NCBI GenBank assembly: GCA_027625915.1
Contig: JANTQA010000018.1
Coordinates: forward strand, 224,501 to 288,500
Direction: 5' to 3'
DNA from: Anaeramoeba flamelloides
Lineage: Eukaryota; Metamonada; Anaeramoebidae
Length of the DNA: 64,000 nucleotides
The notes below the pieces were generated by a model. The model saw only the letters and a list, made by a program, of their open reading frames with translations. It did not search any database and was not told the DNA's origin. A program made the translations under genes and the position numbers. Positions 45,487-55,384 of the stretch are shown here, one piece after another; the first letter of the stretch is position 1; every line of letters starts with the position of its first letter.

Positions 45487-46942
45487 GAATTAGATTAATT
45501 TTTTAACACTACCAAAATGGGCAAAAATTTATGGGATTTTGATTTGGAATATTTTTGGGGTTTTTTCTTTGTAAAAGTTTTTCATATGATCAAAGTAATT
45601 AAATAAATTTCAAAAGTGACTTAGTATGAGAATTAAGATTAAAAGAATTTTTAAACGACATAGTATTACATTATTTGAGATCAATTACTTCAAGATCTTC
45701 TATCAAATTATTTTCAGAAGATAATACTTGATTATTAATCATAAATTGCGAATAAAAAGATAAAAAAAGTTCTTTTTATGACGAATAGTATTTATTGGAA
45801 AGTTAACTTTCATTCAGAAACAATACTTTGCATTTTATTAGTAAGAATTTATGAAACTGGTTAAGTTAAAAATTCGAAATTTCCATTTTTTAATTGTCTA
45901 TTGTTGGCAAATTGATTATCTGAAAAAATATTTTACTCAAATTAATTTTTTATTTATAAATAATTCATCAACATTAATTTTAAACTTCCAAATAGTCAAA
46001 ATCTCATTTATAAAATCACAGTTAAAATGATGTCTTTTATTGCAAAATAAAAAGATCTAAATTAACTTTGCTAAATAAAAAAATACCTCTCAAGAAGAAA
46101 ATATCCCTGATCAAAAGTTTCCAATACACTAAAAGCAAAAATTTATAATCTCCACTTGTTTACAGAAATTAAAAAATTTGAAATGTTTTCAAGATTTAAT
46201 CTTTGGATTTTGGAAAGCTGATTGAAAATTCTGTTCCATTAAGTTACCAACAAAGACCAAATCGAAAATTAGTGAGAATTCTTGATTTTCCAATGTTTTT
46301 TCAAAAAAATTCTTAATACTCACAAAAAAAAAAAGTAATGATTTTTACAGTAAATATATTTCAGGATCTTGATGTAATTCGAATTGAGAAAATCAAATAA
46401 TGTTATACATTGTTCAAAAGTCTTTTTAATCTTCATAGTCTCACGAAGTCACTTTAAAATTCCTTTCATTACCTTGATCATTTGAACAACTTTTACCAAG
46501 AAAAAACCCCAAAAATATGACAAAACAAAACACAATTCCGACACTTTCACTACAACTCATTTTTTTTTTGCCTCAATAAAACTCAACTCAACATGCTAAA
46601 TAAAAATCTTATTGAAAAAAAAAATTGTTTTCGTAAAACAAAACTCAAATTTTTTTCAGATACTCTTTATTTTTAAAAAAAATTCAGAAATAAAAACACA
46701 GAGTAATTCGCCTACACTGTTCAAATTTTTCTTATAAAAATATTTATATTTTGTCAAACTTTCAGATCACAAATCAAAATTTCTTATAAATGATCACTTT
46801 AACTTTACAAATAGCATTCCTTAATAGAGCAGATAAGTGATGAATTTGATGAATTGTTTGAGGATAAATTTTTCCAAGAATTTTATTTTTTTTTCTATTT
46901 AAAATTTTTTTTTTTTACTCAAAAGAGTACGGTTAGTTTCCA
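45487..46942. other. Intergenic sequence
   Basis: AT-rich; nothing recognised. The last 150 bp is the T-rich 5' flank of the PAS-like gene. Confidence 0.4.
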
Positions 46943-47629
46943 ATGGGTTTAAAATTTTCATCTTTCAAAACCATTGAAAAAATCCCAAAAAAGAACATCA
47001 AAAAATTCTCAAAGTTACTTAACAACACCGGTGTCTGTGCAGGCATCTGGGACGATAAAGCTGTTGTGAGGTTTATTAACGAGCCGTATTGTAAGATGCT
47101 ACAGTTGCCAAGCAACAAAACAGTCTTAAATAAAACAATTGACGAAATCAAGTTATCTGATCAATCTGTGTATCATCCTTACCAACCTTTTTATCAGGCA
47201 CAAGTTCTTGATCTTCTCAACCAAGTCAACACGGAAGTGAAAATAAATTACACTTGTGAGTTAGTCTTTACGTATCAGCTTTACAAGCCAACATTCCATT
47301 ACCTACATGTTAAGGCTAACATGAAAAGAATCAAAATTGATCATCAGGTGTTCACCCTAATTTGGTGTGTACCACTTAAAGACAGGCCTAAAATAAATCC
47401 GTTTTTAATTAAAGACAAAAAGAAAATGAAAAAGAAAAAGAAAAAACAAAGCACTCAAGATCTGTACTTTCAAACTGACTTCTCTGAAGACTTGGAAGGT
47501 ATTCTAGAAATTGAAGAAATTGAAGAAATTGAAGAAATTGAATCAAGTGAATCAAGTGAATCAAGTGAAGATGAAGATATCTCTGAAAAAAGCAATCACA
47601 TTAGTATGCTTCAAGAGGTTATAAACTGA
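46943..47629 (+). CDS. PAS-like domain protein with N-myristoylation motif and acidic Ser/Glu tail
   Basis: 228 residues from an ATG preceded by a T-rich leader. The N terminus MGLKFS fits the N-myristoylation consensus (Gly2, Ser6), suggesting membrane attachment. Residues about 25-150 look like a PAS-type sensor fold (GVCAGIWDDKAVVRFINEPY; HYLHVKANMKRI; VFTLIWCVPL). This call rests on pattern only. A Lys run (KKKMKKKKKKQ) then leads into ILEIEEIEEIEEIESSESSE and a short end. PAS-bearing signalling proteins are usually longer, with kinase or GEF partners. This one may be a stand-alone sensor or a truncated paralogue. Confidence 0.75.
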   Translation: MGLKFSSFKTIEKIPKKNIKKFSKLLNNTGVCAGIWDDKAVVRFINEPYCKMLQLPSNKTVLNKTIDEIKLSDQSVYHPYQPFYQAQVLDLLNQVNTEVKINYTCELVFTYQLYKPTFHYLHVKANMKRIKIDHQVFTLIWCVPLKDRPKINPFLIKDKKKMKKKKKKQSTQDLYFQTDFSEDLEGILEIEEIEEIEEIESSESSESSEDEDISEKSNHISMLQEVIN

Positions 47630-47828
47630 AAAGCTCAAACAAACCATTAATGGATGTATATCTTTTTTTTAAAAAAAATAATAAAGATTTTAATTGTTAA
47701 CTTCTTTGATGTTTAAAACTTGTTACTTACTTTTGATCAAAAAAAATTGAATTGTTGGTGGAAATAAAACTGAAAAAAAGTCCAGTGATTTTTTTGTAAT
47801 AACATTAATCATATAATCACTTAAAGTA

Positions 47829-48325
47829 TAGTAGGGAAAAAAATACCGGACAAGAAAAAAATCCCGGACAAGATTTTTAATTGTGAATATTAGTAAAATT
47901 TTTGTCTAATTTCAATGAAATCCTTATTATAAATAACCAATTTTTTTTATGAGATTAGTAATAAACCTACCTAAAGTTCATCAAAGTAAGGTGTCTCTAG
48001 AATACTTGAGTAATTGTTTGATAGCCTAATGTTGATCAACTTTTTTTGAAAAATAATCCAGTTTTATTGAGGTTTACTAGAGTTTGGAAAATGATAATTT
48101 TTCTCCTTGTTTTTTGATTGGTTGAATGGTGTTTTGAACAAGTGTGATTTCACCAATCATCATTCTAATAAGTGGGGGGGGGGGGTTATAATTGAAAAAG
48201 TTCGATTCTTAAAAAAAGGAATTTGATTGTAAATAGCTGAAATTACATAATAATTTTACTAATATTCACAATTAAAAATCTTGTCAGGGATTTTTTTCAT
48301 GTCCGGTATTTTTTTCACTGCTCTA
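47829..48325. mobile_element. TA-flanked MITE, about 500 bp (family M3)
   Basis: GGGAAAAAAATACCGGACAA and the inward GGACAAGATTTTTAATTGTG at the left pair with CACAATTAAAAATCTTGTC and GTCCGGTATTTTTTTCACTG at the right. Both ends sit next to TATA. Related copy at 59350-59811. A G run lies inside (about 48174-48185). Confidence 0.7.
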
Positions 48326-48339
48326 TATTAATCTTAGAA

Positions 48340-48540
48340 AACTGAAAATAAAATGTAAAATCAATTAAAAGAAGAATCCAATTATCTTCAAAAAAAAAAT
48401 TCATTACTCTATTTTCAATCACCCAACAAATACAATTTAAGTCTACTTGATTTATTATCAAAATTGTAAGTGTGATTTTGGAGATCTCAAAATAGTCAAT
48501 TTATTTCAACAATTTTTGAATACTGGTTTTTTCCAATTAT
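48340..48540 (+). repeat. Dispersed repeat R3, copy 2
   Basis: Matches 7270-7505 in the same orientation (CACCCAACAAATACAATTTA). Begins right after the M3 MITE. Confidence 0.5.
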
Positions 48541-49149
48541 GAAAAAAACAATTTTATTTCAGATTCTCAAATATTTAACCAACAATTCTCTTAATTGGAG
48601 AATAAAACCAAGATCTTCACAAGGTCATTTGGTCATGATAATCTAGAGTTTTATTAATTTGAATTACAATATTTTTGAAACTTTGAGATAATATATATAT
48701 ATATATATATAGATATATATATTTTTTTTATTGGTGAAGTGTAAATTACATCCTGAGTGACCTTAGACTTAAATTTCCTTTCAGAAATTTAAGCACAAAC
48801 TCATATATTCTATGATTATTATTAATGAAAATAATTTTAAGCCGTTATGGTCTAAAATTATTTCATTAAAATTAAATTCTTTTAATTTATTTAAATATAT
48901 CAATCTATCTTTTGTATAGGAAAGACAGACCCATAAAAAGTGATCAATATTTTCTATTATTTCTTTATGTTCATATTTTAAACATAAAGGACAAAATTTA
49001 TTTTGAGTTTTTATTCATTACATAGTAATATCTATTTAAGCAGTTAGTAAATGTTCAGAATTTTAGAATTGTTGAATTTGATGGATAAACAAAGTATTTT
49101 TGATTAATAAATATTTTTTATTGGTTTTTCATTCTTTGAAAATATTCTT

Positions 49150-49245
49150 GTGAAGTGTTCTAGGTTTTTTTTAATTTTAGAAATAAACCGAAAATTTCTT
49201 AAATTTTCTTTTTATTTCTCAAATTAAAAAAAACCTAATGAACCT
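49150..49245. repeat. Hairpin block inside the LINE (H5)
   Basis: CTAGGTTTTTTTTAATTTTA, then GAAATAAACCGAAAATTT, pairs with AAATTTTCTTTTTATTTC and TTAAAAAAAACCTAA. It sits between the same LINE words as the blocks at 2.7 kb and 41.2 kb. Confidence 0.6.
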
Positions 49246-49564
49246 TCCAACTTTTGGAATTTAACAACTCGGTATAATTAGAATTATAAATTTCGTTTTT
49301 AAGAAGTTTTAAATTCTTTGAATTCCCACTAATTTTATGGTTAATTCTTTGGTTAAATTTGATAAATTATTCTAAATTTGGCAGATAAGAATTTCCTAAT
49401 TTATTTTTGAATTTGAATTTCAATTTATTGACAGAAATTGTCAAATTATCAATTTTAAATTCTGTTTTGTTAATAAGAATTGGTGTATTTTTGTTTATTT
49501 TACTTATTCCAGTAATATATGAATTGATCCAAGAAAACAAATAGTTTATCGTTTTTATTTGATA

Positions 49565-49759
49565 ACGTCAGTTTCACCTTTAAGGCACAAACTTCAACGA
49601 AATTTAAGGCACAATAAAAATATCCAATTTATGCACAAAATTCAAATTCTAGTAAAATAATTTGTAAAAAAAAAATTTTCAAATGTTGTGCTTTAATTTG
49701 AGATTGTTTTGGGCTTTAAATTTCGTTAAAATTTTGTACCTTAAAAGTGAAACTGACTG
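49565..49759. mobile_element. MITE family M1, inserted in the LINE
   Basis: TA flanks at 49563-49564 and 49760-49761. Ends CGTCAGTTTCACC... and ...GTGAAACTGACTG; 195 bp. Confidence 0.75.
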
Positions 49760-50049
49760 TAATTTAAAATTTCTAATCCATATATCAATTGACTTTATAT
49801 CAAAGATTTAAATAATCTAATTTTTGAACTATTGTTAAGAGAATTGTTGTTAAATAATTTTTTAGACTTATTAAACGTCTCTTTTAAATTTTTTAGATTA
49901 TATATTAAATTTGAAATTTTTTCTTAAAAAATTCACAAATATTTAATCTTAGACAAATCTTGTGATATATCGGTTTTGTATTTATTATTTTTTAACCCAA
50001 ATTGAATAATTATTTGTTATATTAATTTTAATTTCTGATTTATTAGATA

Positions 50050-50244
50050 CAGTCAGTTTCACTTTTAAGGCACAAACTTTTAACGAAATTTAAGGCACAA
50101 AAAAATCTCAAATTAAGGCACAAAATTTGGAATTTTTTTTTTACAATTTATTTTACTAGAATTTGAATTTTGTGCTTTAATTTGAGATTTTTTTTGTGCC
50201 TTAAATTTCGTTAAAAGTTTGTACCTTAAAAGTGAAACTGACTG
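50050..50244. mobile_element. MITE family M1, best-preserved copy, inserted in the LINE
   Basis: TA-flanked, 195 bp. CAGTCAGTTTCACTTTTAAG and GGCACAAACTTTTAACGAAA are mirrored almost exactly at the right end (...AAAGTGAAACTGACTG). The whole element folds into one hairpin with arms of about 90 bp. CAGT termini and TA target sites indicate Tc1/mariner mobilisation. Confidence 0.85.
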
Positions 50245-50959
50245 TATATATTTCCTTTTATAATTAAAATTACATCATCTGTAAACATTTTACAATGATT
50301 TGTCAATGGTATTATTTTTAATAAAAGAAAGTATGAAATAAGAGCAAATAAAATAGGTGAGAAGGGATAGTCTGGGAATATACCAAGTCTTTCTCCTTGA
50401 AAATATTTTAATAAAAAAGTTTTGATAATTTTATTTGAAATAAACTTTTTTATTATTTTTCTAATTATTTTAAAAGTAATTAAATCAAGAAATTTAGCTA
50501 TATCAATGATTATAATATAACTTATATAATTTTCATTTTTTGATTTTATTTGTTTATATATATATATATATATTCAAGAAATTTAAGATTGCAATTCAAG
50601 TATCATATTTTTTTCGAAACCCAAAATTATGACTTATGAATAAATTCCCAACAAGGTTCTATTAGTTAATAAAAAATTTACAGAAATAATCTTGGTAAAC
50701 TTTGATTAATTGAAATTGGTTGATAATTCCAACTACACCTTTGTCTCCTTTTTTATGAAGAAAAATAAATTGTTTTTTTTTTTAATATATTTAATAGTTT
50801 TATTGTTAGGGGTAATCAACCATTTATTGAATATATTTAAATTGTTATATTTATTAATTAGAAAAGAACAGTATATTATTTTAAATTAAACAAAGTAAAA
50901 AGAATGAAAATTAGATCTGATTTAATTATTGAGAAATGACCAGTGGTTGATAAAGATAT

Positions 50960-51430
50960 TCAAAATGTTGTTTTTTATTTTTTTTTTTTGAAGGGGGGTT
51001 AATACTCTAATTTGTGGTTATATATTTTTTTCTTTGAGAAATCAAAAGAAAATTTTACAAATTTACTATTTATTTCAAAAAGTAAAAGATAAAAAAAAAA
51101 CTAAAGGGGATTTTCTTGGTGTTTTCTGTTTTATCTGTTAAGTATTCTGGGTTTTTTTAGGTTTTCTATTTTATTTGTGAAGTGTTATGGGTTTTTTTGA
51201 GGTTTTCTATTTTATTTGTCAAGTGCCGAGGTTTTCTTGATGTTTTCTGTTTTATTTATAAACTGTTCTAGGTTTTTTTTAACATAGAAATAAACAGAAA
51301 ATTTATTAAAATTTTTAGTTTATTTCAAAATAAAAAAAAACCTAACGAAAATCTATTGATTTTACTAATAAAATGAAAACTCAAGAAAACCCAAAAGTAA
51401 ATAAAGAGTAATTAAAAACTCCCCTCTGAA
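50960..51430 (-). mobile_element. Hairpin-cluster element (H6)
   Basis: The minus-strand 3' end is ...AACCCCCCTTCAAAAA with an A-rich tail (T's at about 50972-50990). Hairpins include GAAATAAACAGAAAATTTAT / AATTTTTAGTTTATTTC (about 51286-51330) and repeated TTTTGAGGTTTTCTATTTTA words. Confidence 0.55.
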
Positions 51431-52023
51431 AAAATAATAACAAAAAAATCTAGTAATTTTTAACAATTATAAAAAATTTTTCAATAATTTAATTTTTTTT
51501 AAATATACATTTTAAATCAAAACAATAACTTTTTTTTATTTGAAGAAAATCACCCATACATTATTGTTTCCGAATTTCCAGATAAAAAGAAGATGAGAAA
51601 AAAATTTTATGATTAAATACAAATTAAATTTCAGAAACTCAATTTCTCTAAAAATTTTGAAAACAGATGAAATAAAGTTAAATAAAAGTTTCAACATTTA
51701 AAAATGGATTAAACGTTCATTAATAAATATTAATGGATATATATATATATCAAATTTTACTATCATTATTAAATTCAGCTTTAAACAATGGAATAATAAA
51801 AAAGTATTTTTGAAAAAAACTTCTAAAATTCATATAAAGTTGATAATTATCAACTGAGAACAAAAATAATATGACTTTATATAAATTAATATACTTACCA
51901 TCCAATAACAACAATCTTTAAGAGTCTATTCGCTGAATATAAATTTCATTTGTTGTTCATGATTTAAGTCACATTCAATAAATTATATAAGGTAACTGTA
52001 CTTCAATTGGTTGGAAAAAAAAA

Positions 52024-52060
<37 letters not shown>

Positions 52061-52079
52061 TTATATAATTTGTAAACTA
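51431..52079. other. Intergenic AT-rich sequence with TA microsatellites
   Basis: TA runs at about 51736-51750 and 52027-52071; no gene. Confidence 0.5.
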
Positions 52080-52288
52080 CAACCAGTTCCACTTTTCAGG
52101 AAAAAACTCTGAACCAAAATTTAAGGCAATAAAAAAATTTAAAATTACTCAAATTAAGGTACAAAATTCAAATTCTAATAAAATAATTTGTGCTTTAAAA
52201 AAATATTCCAAAAAATGTGCTTTAATATGAAATTTATCTGTTTCTTAATTTTTTTTCAAAACTCTGTCTATTTGAAAAAGTAATAATT
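52080..52288. mobile_element. MITE family M1, decayed copy
   Basis: Left end TA-CAACCAGTTCCACTTTT, internal CTCAAATTAAGGTACAAAAT. The right end is too diverged to place exactly. Confidence 0.5.
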
Positions 52289-52294
52289 CAAATA

Positions 52295-52488
52295 CAGTCA
52301 TTTTCAAATTTAAGGCACATACTTTCAACCAAGTTTAACACACAAAAAAATCTCAAATTATGCACAAAATTTAGAATTATTTTTTTTACAATATATTTTA
52401 TTAGAATCCGAATTTTTTCACTTCATTTGAGATTTTTATTGTACCTTATTTTTCATTGAAGTTTGTTCCTACAAAGTCGATCTTCCTG
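52295..52488. mobile_element. MITE family M1, adjacent copy
   Basis: TA-flanked. Starts CAGTCATTTTCAAATTTAAG and ends GATCTTCCTG. It lies seven bases from the previous copy, giving a head-to-tail pair. Confidence 0.65.
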
Positions 52489-52810
52489 TAAATTCTTTCT
52501 ATAAAAATAACACGTTTGAGAAATAAAAAAAAATATAAAAAAATCTTAGTGATCTCAAAAAGTCCTAATTATCAACACTTCCAAACTTAAATATACTTGT
52601 ATTCAAAATTATTATCCAAAATTAATTCAAATTGGTTATCAAGTGTCACTCTTTTAAGCCAATTTTTTGAAAAATTTTCAGAGTTCTTCATGTTTGGTTT
52701 TTAGAAATTAACATACATTATAAATTAGATACTTTTAAATTGGGATTAGGTAGCCATAAAAATCACAAACAATGTTTTCTAATATAAAAAATTTATTTTT
52801 TTTTCAGAGT

Positions 52811-53832
52811 ACAATGATCAAAATAAAGGGTACACAACGACTATAATCCGTGTTTCAAGATATTAGCCGTGCTTTTTTTTATTCTTGTAAAAAGGCAACA
52901 CCCAATATAAACCCCAATTCAAAATTTTTAACACACCAAAATTCGATTTGTGAAAAAAAAAACTTATTTAATCAATTCAAGAAGATTTACCAAATTAGAA
53001 CCATTCACTAATTGAAATGTTAACACTTGTTTATTAATTACAATAATCGCAAAACAATAAATAAATAATTATCAATACAAATAAATCATGGGTGTGTTAA
53101 AAATTTTGGAGAGAGCAAAACAAAAAAATAGATTAGTAAATTTGTTGAAATTCTATTAGGAATATTGATCGATCAAAGATTAGATACTACCAACTAATTT
53201 TATTTGAGTTCTTCTATTTGGTACAACTCAACTTTAACCTAATATCGATGGTTGAAAAAATTTTTTTGATCCAACGAAACAAATTACGTAATTCAAACAA
53301 TGAAAAGACAACAAAAACTAAAAGAGGAAAAAATGATTTTCATATTTTACAAAAAATCAAAATTATCTTCAATTTCAATGAAATTGTATTATTGTGATTG
53401 TTTGGAACATTGTATCTGTGTGGAAAATTTTGAATTTTAGTTTACTACCAAATAGTATACCTAAGTTTAAATCAATTTTGAAAGTAAAGGTCTGGTTATT
53501 TGTCTGAAAAATTTAAATTATTCATGCAAATAGTTGAAAATTTTCCATAATATTCTCACTTTTTTATTGAATTTTTTGGTTTTATTATTGATAAAAATTT
53601 TCAAAAAAATTCACTCTATTTTTTGAGATAAATTTTACAATTTGATACTTCATTTTTAGAATTTCTTTTTAAATAATAGAACTTTAAGAAACCAACACTA
53701 TATTTTTTTTTAAGGTTTATTATTGGTTTCTTTGATTGGTTAATGTATAGTTCTTCTAGAACTAAAAAAAAACAAGTTTTTTATTTTGAAACACCCATTA
53801 AATTTTTTTTGCACACTTTATTTTGACTACAG
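52811..53832. mobile_element. MITE family M2, copy 2, carrying a ~530-bp insertion
   Basis: Aligns with 8369-8816 on both sides (ACGACTATAATCCGTGTTTC; CCAAATAGTATACCT; TTTATTTTGACTACAGTA). About 52912-53443 has no counterpart in copy 1. That insert contains inverted words TTTTTAACACACC / GGTGTGTTAAAAA and may be a further small element. Confidence 0.6.
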
Positions 53833-54980
53833 TAAGCGATTTACCCAGAAAAATTTATTTTATTAAAAGATAAAAAAAAAGTATTTTCTTGAAAAGATTA
53901 TCTTTTACAACATAACCAAATAAAAAAATTACGTTCAAAATTTCAATTTCTTTCAGGGTATTTTTAATAATGTCAAAAATCAGGACAAGCTGAATAAAAA
54001 GGCTGAATAATACTGATATAAAATATAAAAAATTAGGATACTTAACATATGTTATAAAAGATATTTTATTTAGTAATTTATTGAATTTTTAAATTTCATG
54101 GATAGAAATGATTATGAATATTGAGTTAGTGAAAAAACAAAAAAAAAAGTGTTTTTTGAAAAATAATTACTATATATTCAAAAAAATGATAGAAAATGAA
54201 AAATATATATATATATGTCCTTAATAAAATTAAGCACTATTTTTTTCAGATTAATATTTTTCGAAATCTAAGTTTCATAACTTAATTTCATTAAACACTG
54301 TGATAATTTTTTTTAGAATAAAAACACTCTTAACTTTTGATTATCGAAAATATTTTTTGAAATTAGTGTGCACTTTTTTATTTTGTTTTGAAAAATTGGG
54401 GTTGAGAAAAGCTTGAAATCGAAGAATAAGTTAATATATTAAATTAGAATGGTTTTCCAGAGAGTTTATCTTTTTAGTTGAACTTTTTTTTAATTTTACC
54501 ATTTAAAAATAAAAAAAACATTTGAAGACCAAATTAGTGCCTTTTGTGAAAAGAAAATTCCCTTAATTTAGAATTTGTTTTAGTAAATGAGTTATAACAA
54601 GATATTGTATCTAAAAATATACATAATTCCACCTTTGATTTCAATGATTTGGGCAAAAAATGTTTTCAAGAAAAAGTTAAATTGAAACTTTATTTATTTT
54701 TATTTTTTCATTTAGTTTTTTTAATTGTATTAATGGAAAGTATTTGATCAGTTTTTCATTTTTAGTGTTTTTTGGGTCGTAGAGACATATATACCAAGTA
54801 AAAAAAAAAAAGTGAAAATTAGTAACTTCAAAAAGGAAAGCTACAATGCTCATTGTTTAAAGCCAAGAGCTAAATAAAAATGATGAAAAAATAAAAAAGG
54901 AAAAAAATCATGATTAAAAAAAAAACAAAACAAAAAAGAACAAAACAAAAAAGAAGAAGAAAAAGTCACTAATGAGTAAT
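53833..54980. other. Intergenic sequence
   Basis: AT-rich, nothing recognised. The 3' flank of the VIT-VWA gene lies at its right edge. Confidence 0.4.
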
Positions 54981-55382
54981 TTAAAAACAGATTTTGGCCT
55001 TTTTTAATAATTTCACGATATCAACTTGAGAATTTTTTTTGATCCATTTTTTTGCTTTATTAACGAGAAGTTCCCATTCATCCTTAGTATCCTTATATGT
55101 CATTTGTATAAATGCGATAACTAATAGTACTGTCCATATTTCAATCTCTAAATTTTCAGGGCAATTTTGGGTAATTTTTTCTTTCGTTACTTTTAATAAA
55201 CTCATTAATTTTTGTGATAATTCCCATTTCCCGGATGCTAATTGTAAATCGATTAATTCGTCAAATGGGTTTAATTTTCTACTTTCACTACTTCTTTCAG
55301 ATTGTTTTCTTACTCTAGACAAAGGTTTTTTTGAATACCTAATATCACGATCTTTCAGTATTTGGGGGGATCTTTTGCTCAT
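54981..55382 (-). CDS. C-terminal domain of the VIT-VWA protein, in a shifted frame
   Basis: 133 codons from the ATG at 55382, which lies two bases after the stop of the upstream frame. It contains FDELIDLQLASGKWELSQKL and IWTVLLVIAFIQM. These resemble the helical C-terminal module (L..LQ...G.W / WAT.LALAFL) that normally follows VIT-VWA in one polypeptide. The junction is a run of 11 A's, and one more A would join both frames without a stop. It is most likely part of the same gene. A separately translated small protein cannot be excluded. Confidence 0.65.
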   Translation of the reverse strand: MSKRSPQILKDRDIRYSKKPLSRVRKQSERSSESRKLNPFDELIDLQLASGKWELSQKLMSLLKVTKEKITQNCPENLEIEIWTVLLVIAFIQMTYKDTKDEWELLVNKAKKWIKKNSQVDIVKLLKKAKICF

Positions 55383-55384
55383 TT

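Larger units (their letters stand above)
48728..50900 (-). mobile_element. Non-LTR retrotransposon (LINE), minus strand, decayed and interrupted
   Basis: In sense order from about 50900: LHKKGDKGVVGIINQF (RT entry motif), FGFRKKYDT, the RT A-box IDIAKFLDLI, QGERLGIFPDYPFSPILFAL (B-box), FTDD (catalytic box), then the same Cys/His tail DNA as the copy at 2.5 kb. The 3' end is at about 48728, with an A-tail. Two M1 MITEs (49565-49759, 50050-50244) and a hairpin block (about 49150-49245) interrupt it. Stops are frequent. Confidence 0.65.
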
